A stretch of DNA of 64,000 nucleotides from Paracoccus halophilus (GTDB taxonomy: Bacteria; Pseudomonadota; Alphaproteobacteria; Rhodobacterales; Rhodobacteraceae): NCBI RefSeq assembly GCF_000763905.1, contig NZ_JRKN01000008.1, forward strand, positions 88,924 to 152,923, in the 5' to 3' direction. The translations under genes and the position numbers were made by a program. Under the pieces are notes generated by a model. The model did not search any database. It saw only the letters and a program-made list of their open reading frames with translations, and was not told the origin of the DNA. This document shows positions 16,811 through 25,685 of this stretch, one piece after another; position 1 is the stretch's first letter, and every line of letters starts with the position of its first letter.

Positions 16811-16862
16811 CCGGGGGCTTCGCGCCCCCGGACCCCCGCGGGATATTTGCATGAAGAAGAAA
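16811..16862 (+). repeat. Intergenic repeat copy 1: hairpin plus ATATTTGCATGAAGAAGAAA
   Basis: Nine bases after the permease stop lies a perfect hairpin, CCGGGGGC with GCCCCCGG (16811-16831), then CCCCCGCGG and the conserved core GGATATTTGCATGAAGAAG (from 16841). The core recurs at four other gene ends in the window. The repeat is oriented with transcription of the upstream gene. Confidence 0.75.
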
Positions 16863-16887
16863 GGGCCTGCCGTTTGGCGGGCCCTTT
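16860..16887 (+). terminator. Stem-loop terminator between permease and ileS
   Basis: A 12-bp stem, AAAGGGCCTGCC pairing with GGCGGGCCCTTT (one G-T pair), with a 4-base GTTT loop. The stem ends in T residues on the plus strand and starts with A residues, so it could terminate both convergent transcripts. It begins within the last bases of the repeat core. Confidence 0.7.
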
Positions 16888-16950
16888 CCCGTCGGGATTG
16901 GAGGATGCCCGTGGTGACGCGGGCGAAGGGGGCGAGTGCGGGGCCGGGGC

Positions 16951-19917
16951 CTAACCCTGGCTCAGCACCTCGTTGCAGCGGGCGCAGCTGCCCGGATGGT
17001 CATGTGTGCCCACATCGGGCAGGATCTTCCAGCAGCGCTGGCATTTTTCGCCCTCGGCCGACTCAAACACGACGCCGATGCCGGTGATGTCGGGCAGGCG
17101 GAAGGCCTCGGCCGGGATCGGATCGGCGGTCAGTGACAGGTCCGAGGTGATGCAGATATCGGCAAAATCCACCGATTTCAGCGCCTTGAGCAGCTGTTCG
17201 TCGCGGATATGGACCACGGGCGCGGCCTCGAGGCTGGCGCCGATCACCTTGTCGCTGCGCTTGATCTCAAGCGCGGCGGTGACCACGCGGCGGGCGCGGC
17301 GGATGCCCTCCCATTTGCCGGCCAGCGGCTCGTTCAGCCAGTCGGCGGGGGTGGCGGGGAAATCGTGCAGATGCACGCTGTCCTCGTCCGAGGGGAAGCG
17401 GCTGAGCCAGACATCCTCCATGGTGAAGGGCAGGATCGGGGCGAGCCAGGTGACCAGCCGGTGGAACAGGATGTCCAGAATGGTCCGCGCCGCCCGCCTG
17501 CGCCGGCTGTCGGGCGCGTCGCAGTAAAGCGCGTCCTTGCGGATGTCGAAATAGAAGGCCGACAGATCCACGGTCGCGAACTGGAACACCGCCTGGAACA
17601 CGCCCTGGAAATCATAGGCGTCATAGCCCTTGCGCAGGATATGGTCGATCTGGGCAAGGCGGTGCAACACCCATTGTTCCAGTTCGGGCATGTCCTCGGG
17701 CGCAAGCCGTTCGGCATCCGAGAAGCCGTCCAGATTGCCGAGTACGAAGCGCAGCGTATTGCGCAGCCGGCGATAGCTGTCGGCGGTGCCTTTCAGGATT
17801 TCCTTGCCGATGCGCAGATCGACCGTGTAATCCGACTGCGCCACCCACAGCCGCAGGATATCGGCACCGTAATCCTTGATCACATCGGCAGGCGCCACGG
17901 TATTGCCCAGAGATTTGGACATTTTCATGCCCTTTTCGTCCAGCGTGAAGCCGTGGGTCAGCACGCCGCGATAGGGCGCGCGCCCCCTGGTCGCGCAAGC
18001 CTGCAAGAGCGAGGAATGGAACCAGCCGCGATGCTGGTCGGTGCCCTCGAGATACAGATCCGCGATTCCGTCGGGCGCGCCGTCTTCGCGGTCGCGGATC
18101 ACGAAAGCATGGGTTGAGCCGCTGTCGAACCACACATCCAGCACATCCATCACCTGTTCGTAATCGTCGGGATTGGCGACGCCGTCCAGGGCGCGGGCCT
18201 TGAAATCGTCCTGATACCAGATATCTGCGCCGCTTTCCTCGAATGCCTCGATGATACGGTCGTTCACGCGCTGGTCGCGCAGCAGGAACTCGGGGTCGTC
18301 GGGACGCGCGCCCTTCCTGACAAAGACGGTCAGCGGCACGCCCCAGGCGCGTTGCCGCGACAGCACCCAGTCGGGACGGTTTTCCACCATCGAGAACAGC
18401 CGGTTGCGCCCGGTCTGCGGCGTCCACTTGACCAGCTTGTCGATTGAGGTCAGGGCGCGGGCGCGGATCGTCTTGCCGTAATCGTCCATGCCATCATTCA
18501 GATCGCGGTCGATGGCGGCGAACCATTGCGGCGTGTTGCGATAGATCAGCGGCGCCTTGGAGCGCCAGCTATGCGGGTAGCTGTGCTTGATCTTGCCCTT
18601 GGCCAGAAGCGCCCCGGCCCAGGCCAGGTTCTTGATGACGCTGACATTGGCGGGGCCATCCTTGCCATCGGGCAGGATGATCGCCTCGCCGCCAAAGATT
18701 GGCAGGTCGGGGCGATAGGTGCCGTCCGGCTCGACGTTATAGGTCATCGGCAGACCGTGTTCGAGGCCCAGCTTGTAATCGTCATCGCCATGGCTGGGGG
18801 CGGTATGGACAAAGCCCGTGCCGGCATCGTCGGTGACGTGATCGCCGGGCAGCATGGGGACGTCGTAATCCCATTCGCCCTTGGCGCCTTCGACGCCGCG
18901 CAGGGGGTGGGCTAAAACCAGCCCCAAAAGCTCATGTCCCGCAATATCACGAAGCTTATCAAATTCTTCGACCTTAGCCGACTGCATTACCGAAGCAGCC
19001 AAGGCATTCGCTAGCACAAGCGTCTCATCGGGAACGGCAGATGCTCCCTCTGCAACAGCTTTAACCTTGTAAAGTCCATAGGGAATTTGGTGATTGAAGG
19101 CTACCGCACGGTTCTGGGGAATTGTCCATGGTGTCGTCGTCCAGATCACGATTGACGCGTCTTGAAGCTCTCCGCGTCGATCTAGTGCGCCCTGTTCATC
19201 GCCAGACCTACGAACAAGCGGTTTAATATCGCTGCCTACCACCGGAAACCGCACCCAGATCGTATGACTGGTATGGTCGTGATATTCGACCTCGGCCTCG
19301 GCCAGCGCGGTCTTCTCGACCGGCGACCACATCACCGGCTTGGACCCCTGATAAAGGCTGCCATTCATCAAAAGCTTCATGAACTCGGCCGCGATCACCG
19401 CCTCGGCATGGTAATCCATGGTCAGATAGGGCGCGTCCCATTTGCCGGTGACGCCCAGGCGCTTGAACTCCTCGCGCTGGATGTCGATCCAGCCTTCGGC
19501 GAAACGGCGGCATTCCTGGCGGAACTCGACCGTGTCGACGGCGTCCTTGTCCTGGCCCTTGCTGCGGTATTCCTCTTCGATCTTCCATTCGATGGGCAGA
19601 CCGTGGCAGTCCCAGCCCGGTACATAGCGCGCGTCGCGGCCCATCATCTGCTGCGAACGGGTGATGAAATCCTTGAGCACCTTGTTCAGCGCGTGGCCGA
19701 TATGCAGATGCCCGTTCGCATAGGGCGGTCCGTCATGCAGGATAAAGGGCTTGCGGTCCCCGGCCCCGGCGCGCAGCCGGTCATAGATGCCCAGCCGCTC
19801 CCAGCGGGCCAGCCATTCGGGTTCGCGCGCGGGCAGGCCGGCGCGCATCGGGAAATCGGTCTTGGGCAGGAAAACGGTGTCGCGGTAATCGGGCGCGGTC
19901 CGGGTCGTGTCGCTCAT
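16951..19917 (-). CDS. ileS: Isoleucyl-tRNA synthetase
   Basis: A 988-residue class I aminoacyl-tRNA synthetase that charges tRNA-Ile. It has the HIGH motif at residues 72-75 (PPYANGHLHIGHALNK), the CP1 editing domain with IVIWTTTPWTIPQN, the KMSKS motif near residue 664 (MKMSKSLGNTVAPADV), the anticodon-binding domain and the C-terminal zinc-binding cysteines (CQRCWKILP, CARCNEVL). The start at 19917 gives the usual MSDTTRTAPDYRDTVFLPKT terminus. The stop is TAG. The stretch 18905-19255, within the editing domain, has about 50% GC against about 67% around it and uses different codons, yet remains in frame. This looks like a recombined segment. Confidence 0.97.
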   Translation of the reverse strand: MSDTTRTAPDYRDTVFLPKTDFPMRAGLPAREPEWLARWERLGIYDRLRAGAGDRKPFILHDGPPYANGHLHIGHALNKVLKDFITRSQQMMGRDARYVPGWDCHGLPIEWKIEEEYRSKGQDKDAVDTVEFRQECRRFAEGWIDIQREEFKRLGVTGKWDAPYLTMDYHAEAVIAAEFMKLLMNGSLYQGSKPVMWSPVEKTALAEAEVEYHDHTSHTIWVRFPVVGSDIKPLVRRSGDEQGALDRRGELQDASIVIWTTTPWTIPQNRAVAFNHQIPYGLYKVKAVAEGASAVPDETLVLANALAASVMQSAKVEEFDKLRDIAGHELLGLVLAHPLRGVEGAKGEWDYDVPMLPGDHVTDDAGTGFVHTAPSHGDDDYKLGLEHGLPMTYNVEPDGTYRPDLPIFGGEAIILPDGKDGPANVSVIKNLAWAGALLAKGKIKHSYPHSWRSKAPLIYRNTPQWFAAIDRDLNDGMDDYGKTIRARALTSIDKLVKWTPQTGRNRLFSMVENRPDWVLSRQRAWGVPLTVFVRKGARPDDPEFLLRDQRVNDRIIEAFEESGADIWYQDDFKARALDGVANPDDYEQVMDVLDVWFDSGSTHAFVIRDREDGAPDGIADLYLEGTDQHRGWFHSSLLQACATRGRAPYRGVLTHGFTLDEKGMKMSKSLGNTVAPADVIKDYGADILRLWVAQSDYTVDLRIGKEILKGTADSYRRLRNTLRFVLGNLDGFSDAERLAPEDMPELEQWVLHRLAQIDHILRKGYDAYDFQGVFQAVFQFATVDLSAFYFDIRKDALYCDAPDSRRRRAARTILDILFHRLVTWLAPILPFTMEDVWLSRFPSDEDSVHLHDFPATPADWLNEPLAGKWEGIRRARRVVTAALEIKRSDKVIGASLEAAPVVHIRDEQLLKALKSVDFADICITSDLSLTADPIPAEAFRLPDITGIGVVFESAEGEKCQRCWKILPDVGTHDHPGSCARCNEVLSQG

Positions 19918-20130
19918 CGGGCGGGGATCCTTCGGTGGCAGGGCAGGCATGCGTAACCCGGCGGCGAGGAAAGGCCCTACGCCGCCGGGCGGGTAATTCG
20001 AATGATCCGGCCCGTGCTGAACATGCGCCGGTTTATAGGAAACGGCGACAAGGGCTGCAAGCGCGCTTGCGCCTGTCCGGGCGGGTGCCGGCCCGAGACG
20101 GGATCACAAGGGGCAGGCTGCGGCATTGCC

Positions 20131-20562
20131 ATGGCGCCGCTGGCACCCCATATTCTTGGCATGATGCCCCCCCGCTTTCCCGTTACGCCCGCTCAGATCG
20201 ACCGCGTCGTCGCGGTGTTCTACGCCGCGATCCGCCGGCACGAGGTGCTTGGCCCGGTATTCGCCAATCACGTCACCGACTGGCCCGAGCATGAGGACAA
20301 GATCGCCCGTTTCTGGAAGAACGCGATCCTGTACGAGCGTAACTATGACGGCAATCCGATGCAGGTACATATGCGCGCGGGCGATGTCCGGGCCGAGCAT
20401 TTCGCGCTCTGGCTGATGCTCTTCGACGAAACCCTGCGCCGCAACCTGCCGGCCGATACGGCCGCCGCCTGGTCGGCGCTGGCGCATCGCATCGGCGCCG
20501 GGCTGCGCATGGGGGTCGAGGACCTGCGCGAACGCGTCACCGGCCCGCCGATCCTGCGCTGA
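20131..20562 (+). CDS. Group III truncated hemoglobin
   Basis: A 143-residue (or 133 from the ATG at 20161) globin-like protein. The pattern RFPVTPAQIDRVVAVFYAAI, then HEVLGPVFANHV, HEDKIARFWKNAILYERNY and the proximal-His segment MQVHMRAGDVRAEHFALWL is that of group III truncated hemoglobins. These are heme proteins that bind O2 or NO and are often linked to nitrosative-stress tolerance or microaerobic respiration. Neither start has a strong ribosome-binding site. The gene is divergent from ileS and stands alone. Confidence 0.82.
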   Translation: MAPLAPHILGMMPPRFPVTPAQIDRVVAVFYAAIRRHEVLGPVFANHVTDWPEHEDKIARFWKNAILYERNYDGNPMQVHMRAGDVRAEHFALWLMLFDETLRRNLPADTAAAWSALAHRIGAGLRMGVEDLRERVTGPPILR

Positions 20563-20638
20563 GGCACCGCAACCGTCAGGGATAGGCAACGTGACAAACC
20601 AGGTAACCCGATAAGGCTGAGGCGCTCCCGGCGCGGCA

Positions 20639-21268
20639 TCAGCGCGGCGGGCGGGCGCGATAGACCGGCAGTTGCCAGCCCAGAACCATGCTGCCGGCGC
20701 GCAGGCCAAGGACCGTCACCGCGCAGACGATCAGCGCCCAGAGCCGCCCGCCGCCCAGTTCCAGGATCAGGATCGAGGCCAGCGCGCCGCCGAATGCCGC
20801 CGTGGTGTAAAGCTCGCCCTGCTTCAGGATCAGTGGCACCTCGTTGCTGACCACATCGCGCATCAGGCCGCCCATGGTGCCGGTCATTACCCCCATCACG
20901 ACGATGACGACCGGGCCGGTGCCGACCTCGAGCGCGGCGGCCATGCCGGCCGGCACGGCCACGGCGAGCGCGCATGCATCCAGCCAGACCAGTGCGCGAT
21001 AGCGGCTTTCCAGCAGATGCGCGGTAAAGAAAACCAGCATCGCGGCGCCGGCGGTCAGCAGGATCAGCTCGGGCTGCAGGACCCAGAAGACCGGGACGCG
21101 GCCCAGAATCAGGTCGCGCAGGGTGCCGCCGCCGACCCCGGTCAGCGTGGCGAAAAAGATGAAGCCGACGGGATCAAGCTGGCCGCGGCTGGCGACCAGC
21201 GCCCCGGTCAGGGCAAAGATCACCACGCTGGCATAATCCAGCATCGGAAGCAGCAGGTCGAGGCTCAA
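20639..21268 (-). CDS. TRIC/UPF0126-family membrane protein
   Basis: A 209-residue protein with about seven hydrophobic helices and two repeated halves, each with a glycine-rich signature: [19 protein letters not shown] and [20 protein letters not shown]. These mark the bacterial trimeric intracellular cation channel family, thought to pass monovalent cations. The frame can begin at a TTG (21268) overlapping the rnhA stop, or at an ATG at 21244 ([14 protein letters not shown]). The tight contact with rnhA points to co-transcription. Confidence 0.85.
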   Translation of the reverse strand: MSLDLLLPMLDYASVVIFALTGALVASRGQLDPVGFIFFATLTGVGGGTLRDLILGRVPVFWVLQPELILLTAGAAMLVFFTAHLLESRYRALVWLDACALAVAVPAGMAAALEVGTGPVVIVVMGVMTGTMGGLMRDVVSNEVPLILKQGELYTTAAFGGALASILILELGGGRLWALIVCAVTVLGLRAGSMVLGWQLPVYRARPPR

Positions 21269-21732
21269 GACGTTGCCTTCGCGGGTTTGTAGGGGGCCAT
21301 GCCGGCCCGCGCCAACTCATCGGCGCGCTCGTTTTCCGGGTGCCCGGCATGGCCCTTGATCCATTCCCAGCGGACCTCGTGGCGGGCCTGTGCGGCATCC
21401 AGCCGCTGCCACAGCTCGGCGTTCTTGACCGGCTTGCGGCCCGCCGTGCGCCAGCCGTTCCGCTTCCAGCCATGCAGCCATTGCGTGACGCCGTTCTTCA
21501 CATAGGCACTGTCGGTGATCACGGTGATCTGGCTCGGCCGGGTCAGGGCCTCCAGCGCGCTGATCGCGGCCATCAGTTCCATGCGGTTATTGGTGGTATC
21601 GGCCTCGCCGCCCTGCAATTCGCGCTCCTTGACGATCCGGGCACCCTCGATTGCGCGCATCAGCACGCCCCAGCCGCCGGGGCCGGGATTGCCACTGCAG
21701 GCACCATCTGTCCACGCGAAAAGCTCGGTCAT
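21265..21732 (-). CDS. rnhA: Ribonuclease HI
   Basis: A 155-residue enzyme that cleaves RNA in RNA-DNA hybrids. The four acidic catalytic residues are visible: Asp in [18 protein letters not shown], Glu in [11 protein letters not shown], Asp in [11 protein letters not shown] and Asp in [12 protein letters not shown]. The basic protrusion [16 protein letters not shown] is also present. The start at 21732 ([10 protein letters not shown]) is standard. An upstream extension would be non-homologous. Confidence 0.95.
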   Translation of the reverse strand: MTELFAWTDGACSGNPGPGGWGVLMRAIEGARIVKERELQGGEADTTNNRMELMAAISALEALTRPSQITVITDSAYVKNGVTQWLHGWKRNGWRTAGRKPVKNAELWQRLDAAQARHEVRWEWIKGHAGHPENERADELARAGMAPYKPAKATS

Positions 21733-21860
21733 GCCCGCGCCCCTTTCAGTTTCGCAGCCCGGCACATGAAACACGCGGCAAAACCCGCGCCCGGGATCGC
21801 CGACCGCAGCTTGTAACGGTTTCCCGATGTGGGCATCGACCAGAGCTTCACTCCCAAGAC

Positions 21861-21916
21861 CTCTTCTTCATGCAAATATCCCGGGGGAGGCCCGCAGGGC
21901 CGGGGGCGGAGCCCCC
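21861..21916 (-). repeat. Intergenic repeat copy 2: double hairpin plus core
   Basis: Read on the minus strand after the ispH stop: hairpin GGGGGC-TCC-GCCCCC, then hairpin GGCCC-TGC-GGGCC, then CTCCCCCGGGATATTTGCA continuing TGAAGAAGAG. The order hairpin, C-run, core matches copy 1. Confidence 0.72.
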
Positions 21917-21934
21917 TCACGGCCCTCACGCCGG

Positions 21935-22885
21935 TCACGCCTCGCGCAGAACGCGCGGCACCTTGAACTCCACGTTCTCGCGCGCCGTCTCGACCATCTC
22001 GACGCTCAGATCATAGCGGTCGCGAAACGCCTGCACGACCTCGTCGACCAGAACCTCGGGCGCGCTGGCGCCGGCGGTCACGCCGACCGCGCGCGATCCC
22101 GCGATGGCGCGCCAGTCGATCTGGTCGGCGCGCATGACCAGTTGCGAATAGGCGCAGCCCGCGGCGCGGCCGACCTCGACCAGGCGGCGCGAGTTGGAGC
22201 TGTTGGGCGCCCCGATCACCAGCAGCGCGTCGATCTTGTCCGCCACCGCCTTGACCGAGGCCTGCCGGTTGGTGGTGGCATAACAGATATCTTCCTTGGC
22301 CGGGCCGACAATGGCCGGAAACCGTGCCTGCAACGCGGCGACGATGGCGGCGGTGTCATCGACCGACAGCGTGGTCTGGGTGATGAAGGCCAGCCGTTCC
22401 GGGTCGCGCGGCGCGATCAGCGCGACATCCCCGACGGTTTCGACCAGAATGACCTCGCCCTCGGGCAGCTGACCCATGGTGCCCAGCACTTCGGGGTGGC
22501 CGGCATGGCCGATCATGATCATCTGCAAGCCGGCCGCGTGATGGCGCTCGGCCTCGACATGGACCTTGCTGACCAGGGGGCAGGTGGCATCGACATAGAC
22601 CATCTCGCGGCGCCGGGCCTCGGCCGGGACGGCCTTGGGCACGCCATGGGCGGAAAAGATCACCGGCCGGTCGTCGGGACATTCGTCCAGTTCCTCGACA
22701 AAGACCGCGCCCTTGTCGCGCAGGCTGTCCACGACGAATTTGTTATGCACGATCTCGTGGCGGACATAGACCGGCGCGCCCCATTTCTGCAGCGCCATCT
22801 CGACGATCTTGATGGCCCGGTCCACGCCGGCGCAAAAGCCGCGCGGCGCGGCCAGATACAGGGTCAGGGGCGGTTTCTGGTCCAT
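21935..22885 (-). CDS. ispH: 4-hydroxy-3-methylbut-2-enyl diphosphate reductase
   Basis: A 316-residue [4Fe-4S] enzyme of the last step of the MEP isoprenoid pathway, making IPP and DMAPP. The three cluster cysteines are in [25 protein letters not shown] and [12 protein letters not shown]. Other signatures are [25 protein letters not shown] and [22 protein letters not shown] three codons upstream is possible, but the ATG at 22885 is preferred. It shares the pathway with ispG at 53.5 kb. Confidence 0.95.
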   Translation of the reverse strand: MDQKPPLTLYLAAPRGFCAGVDRAIKIVEMALQKWGAPVYVRHEIVHNKFVVDSLRDKGAVFVEELDECPDDRPVIFSAHGVPKAVPAEARRREMVYVDATCPLVSKVHVEAERHHAAGLQMIMIGHAGHPEVLGTMGQLPEGEVILVETVGDVALIAPRDPERLAFITQTTLSVDDTAAIVAALQARFPAIVGPAKEDICYATTNRQASVKAVADKIDALLVIGAPNSSNSRRLVEVGRAAGCAYSQLVMRADQIDWRAIAGSRAVGVTAGASAPEVLVDEVVQAFRDRYDLSVEMVETARENVEFKVPRVLREA

Positions 22886-22924
22886 GGCCTTCACCTAGCC
22901 TTGGCGCGGCCGTATCGCAAGATG

Positions 22925-23485
22925 TCAGTCGCCGGCGAATTCGGTCAGGGCAAAGACCTCGTGGCCCAGACCTTCCAGCAGCGCACGGCCGCCCAGATCG
23001 GGCAGGTCGATGACAAAGGCACAGCCGACGATCCGGGCGCCCAGCCTTTCGCACAGACGGACCGCCGCCGCCGCCGTGCCGCCCGTCGCCAGAAGATCGT
23101 CCACGATCAGCACCCTGTCGCCGGCTTTCAGCGCGTCGTCATGGATCTCCATCACCGCCTCGCCATATTCCAGCACATAGGCTTCCGAGAGCACCCCGCC
23201 GGGCAGCTTGCCCTTCTTGCGGATCGGCACGAAACCCACGGTAAGTTGATGCGCCACCGCGCCGCCCAGCACGAAGCCGCGCGCCTCGAGCCCGACGACC
23301 TTGTCGATCGGCTCGGCGGCATAGGGGGTCAGCAGCTGATCCACGCACATGCGAAAGCCGCGCGCATCCGCAAACAGCGTGGTCACGTCCCGAAACAGGA
23401 TGCCTTCCCTGGGAAAATCCGCGATCGTGCGGATATAGTCGCGCACATTGCGCGGGCTGCGGCTCTGCGCGCCGTTTGTGGTCAT
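22925..23485 (-). CDS. apt: Adenine phosphoribosyltransferase
   Basis: A 186-residue enzyme that converts adenine and PRPP to AMP. It has the type I phosphoribosyltransferase PRPP loop ([19 protein letters not shown]), the N-terminal [20 protein letters not shown], and [18 protein letters not shown]. Its ATG overlaps the stop of the upstream flavin-reductase-like gene (ATGA), which indicates translational coupling. Confidence 0.94.
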   Translation of the reverse strand: MTTNGAQSRSPRNVRDYIRTIADFPREGILFRDVTTLFADARGFRMCVDQLLTPYAAEPIDKVVGLEARGFVLGGAVAHQLTVGFVPIRKKGKLPGGVLSEAYVLEYGEAVMEIHDDALKAGDRVLIVDDLLATGGTAAAAVRLCERLGARIVGCAFVIDLPDLGGRALLEGLGHEVFALTEFAGD

Positions 23486-24087
23486 GGGCGCTCCATCTCG
23501 AAGGTTTCGCGGGTCGTCGTGTAATCCTTGTATCCCAGCCGCGACAGCCAGCCATTCGCGCGCGGATCGAAGCGGCCGTCGATGACGCAGTCGTCCCGCA
23601 GATGGATGCCGACGACCACGCCCAGCACCATGTAATTGGCGGCGCCGGCCAGCCGCTGGATGCGCGTGGCGCGGCATTCCAGGGATGCGGCGGCGCCCGC
23701 CACGCGCAGGCAGTCGATGGTTTCGCAGGGCTGCGATTCGATCCCGGCCGCCTCGAACTCGCTGATGCCGGCGGCCAGTGCGGCCGAGCTGGCATTGACC
23801 TGCTCGCGCATCGCGCCATCCGCGATATTGACGCAAAAGACGCGGGTCTCGGCGATCTGCGCCACGCTGTCCTTGGTGCCGGGCCGGTCGGGCTTGGCCG
23901 AGGTCGAACAGAACATCACCTGCGGCGGCACATAGGCGGTCAGGTTGAAAAAGGAATAGGGCGCCAGATTGTCGCCCAGCTTGCCGCGGGTCGAGACCCA
24001 GGCAATGGGCCGCGGCGCAACGATGGCATTCAGCGGGTTGTGCGGCAGGCCATGGCCGTCGCGCCCATCCTGCGGTCGGTAAAACAT
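23482..24087 (-). CDS. Flavin reductase-like FMN-binding protein
   Basis: A 201-residue protein of the split-barrel flavin reductase family: [59 protein letters not shown] and [18 protein letters not shown]. Members bind FMN and reduce flavins or act as electron carriers. The substrate is unknown. It is the promoter-proximal gene of a two-gene operon with apt. Confidence 0.85.
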   Translation of the reverse strand: MFYRPQDGRDGHGLPHNPLNAIVAPRPIAWVSTRGKLGDNLAPYSFFNLTAYVPPQVMFCSTSAKPDRPGTKDSVAQIAETRVFCVNIADGAMREQVNASSAALAAGISEFEAAGIESQPCETIDCLRVAGAAASLECRATRIQRLAGAANYMVLGVVVGIHLRDDCVIDGRFDPRANGWLSRLGYKDYTTTRETFEMERP

Positions 24088-24282
24088 GACGGCCTCTTTG
24101 TTGCTTGCACGGGAAACAGGGATGACGGCCATGGCGGCGCGCGTCAAGCACCTGTCGCATGCCACGGGGCGCAAACGCGCCATGAATTTTCCGTCCTTCC
24201 GGTGCCATGGCATGTTTCGGCCCCTGCGCTTGCATGCTACGCGTGGCCGCGTTTGTTTGTCCCGCACGATTCCCGGAGCCCG

Positions 24283-24804
24283 ATGTACGAACTCTGCCGC
24301 GAAACCCCCGCCGACACGCCCGAGGTCGAGGCGCTGCTGGATCTGTGCTTTGCGCCGGGCCGCACGGCGCTGTCCTCGTACCGGCTGCGCGAGGGCGTGG
24401 CGCCGGTCGGCGCGCTGTGCCTGATGCTGCGCAACGATCAGCGCGTGGTGCTGGGCGCGATCCGCTACTGGCCGGTGCGGGTGGCGGGGCTGCCGGTGCT
24501 GCTGCTGGGCCCGGTCGCCGTCCATCCCACCGCGCAGGGCGAGGGGCTGGGCGCGGTGCTGATGCGCGAAAGCCTTGAGCGGGCGGCGCAGCAGGGCTGG
24601 CAACGGGTCATGCTGGTCGGCGATCAGCCCTATTACGCGCGGTTCGGATTCGCCCGGCTCGACGGGGTCGAGATGCCGCCGCCGACCAATCCCGACCGCG
24701 TGCTGGGGCTGGAGATCGCCCCGAGCGCCTGGGCCGGCGTCACCGGCCCGGTCGAGCGCGAGGGCGCGGTCGCCGGGGATGGCATGGAACCGCAGGGCGG
24801 CTAG
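24283..24804 (+). CDS. GNAT-family N-acetyltransferase
   Basis: A 173-residue YhbS-like acetyltransferase. The acetyl-CoA-binding motif A is [20 protein letters not shown] and the following helix contains [17 protein letters not shown], the usual pattern for this branch. The start ATG follows CGGAG. It ends in TAG. The acceptor is unknown. It is divergent from the flavin-reductase/apt operon. Confidence 0.87.
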   Translation: MYELCRETPADTPEVEALLDLCFAPGRTALSSYRLREGVAPVGALCLMLRNDQRVVLGAIRYWPVRVAGLPVLLLGPVAVHPTAQGEGLGAVLMRESLERAAQQGWQRVMLVGDQPYYARFGFARLDGVEMPPPTNPDRVLGLEIAPSAWAGVTGPVEREGAVAGDGMEPQGG

Positions 24805-24863
24805 GCGGGTTTTCCTGCCGGCCCGTCCTTGTGGCGGGATGCCCCGCAACCCATCTATCCGCC

Positions 24864-25685
24864 ATGACCGAACACAGCCAGATCAACCAGCGACACGCCG
24901 TCCTGCCGCCCATCACCGACCCCACCGTCCATGCCGAGATCGACCGGCTGGCGCGGCGCTATCTTGCCGCCAGCGGCATCGCGATGGAATTGCTGAACAC
25001 GGTCGGCGGCAAGGCCGAGGACCTGCTCGAACGCCTGCCCGCCTCTGTTCGCGGGCGCATGGATCGGGTGACCGAAGGGGCGCTGAACCGCGCCTTTGAC
25101 GCCGCCGCGCGCTCGCGCGGGGTGTTGAGGGATCGCGGCGACATGTTCAACCGGCTGCTCTCGACCACCTCGGGCGCGGTGGGCGGGCTGGCGGGGATCG
25201 GCGGCGCGATGCTGGAACTGCCGGTCACGGTGACGCTGCTCTTGCGCGCGATCATGGATATTTCGGTCGAGCACGGGTTCGATCCCAATTCCGACGAGGC
25301 GCGACGGCAGGCGCTGCAGGTCTTTGCCACGGCCGGGCCGCTGGCCGAGGATGACGGCGCCGATCTGGGCCTGCTGACCGCGCGGATGACGATCACCGGC
25401 CATACCGTGCAGGCGCTGATCGGGCGGGTCGCGCCGCGGCTCTCCGCTTCGCTGGCGCAGAAGCTCGCGGCGCAGACCATTCCGGTTCTGGGCGCGGTTG
25501 CCGGCGCCACGATCAATTACAATTTCACCCGCTATTATCAGGAACTGGCGCGGGTGCATTTCGGCCTGCTGCGCCTGGCCGAGGAGGCCGGGATCCCGCG
25601 CGAGGCGCTGGTCGAGGCGCTGGAGCTGCGCATGAACCAGCTTCGCCCCGGCCGCCGCAAGACGCTGGCGCGCCGTCAGCCCTGA
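24864..25685 (+). CDS. EcsC-family protein
   Basis: A 273-residue protein with the EcsC signatures: ERLPASVRGRMDRVTEGALN, FNRLLSTTSGAVGGLAGIGG, LPVTVTLLLRAIMDISVEHG and AQTIPVLGAVAGATINYNF. Glycine-rich hydrophobic segments suggest membrane association. The family is named after a Bacillus gene linked to an ABC exporter, and its biochemical role is not known. Its 3' end overlaps the convergent helicase gene by ten bases. Confidence 0.8.
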   Translation: MTEHSQINQRHAVLPPITDPTVHAEIDRLARRYLAASGIAMELLNTVGGKAEDLLERLPASVRGRMDRVTEGALNRAFDAAARSRGVLRDRGDMFNRLLSTTSGAVGGLAGIGGAMLELPVTVTLLLRAIMDISVEHGFDPNSDEARRQALQVFATAGPLAEDDGADLGLLTARMTITGHTVQALIGRVAPRLSASLAQKLAAQTIPVLGAVAGATINYNFTRYYQELARVHFGLLRLAEEAGIPREALVEALELRMNQLRPGRRKTLARRQP

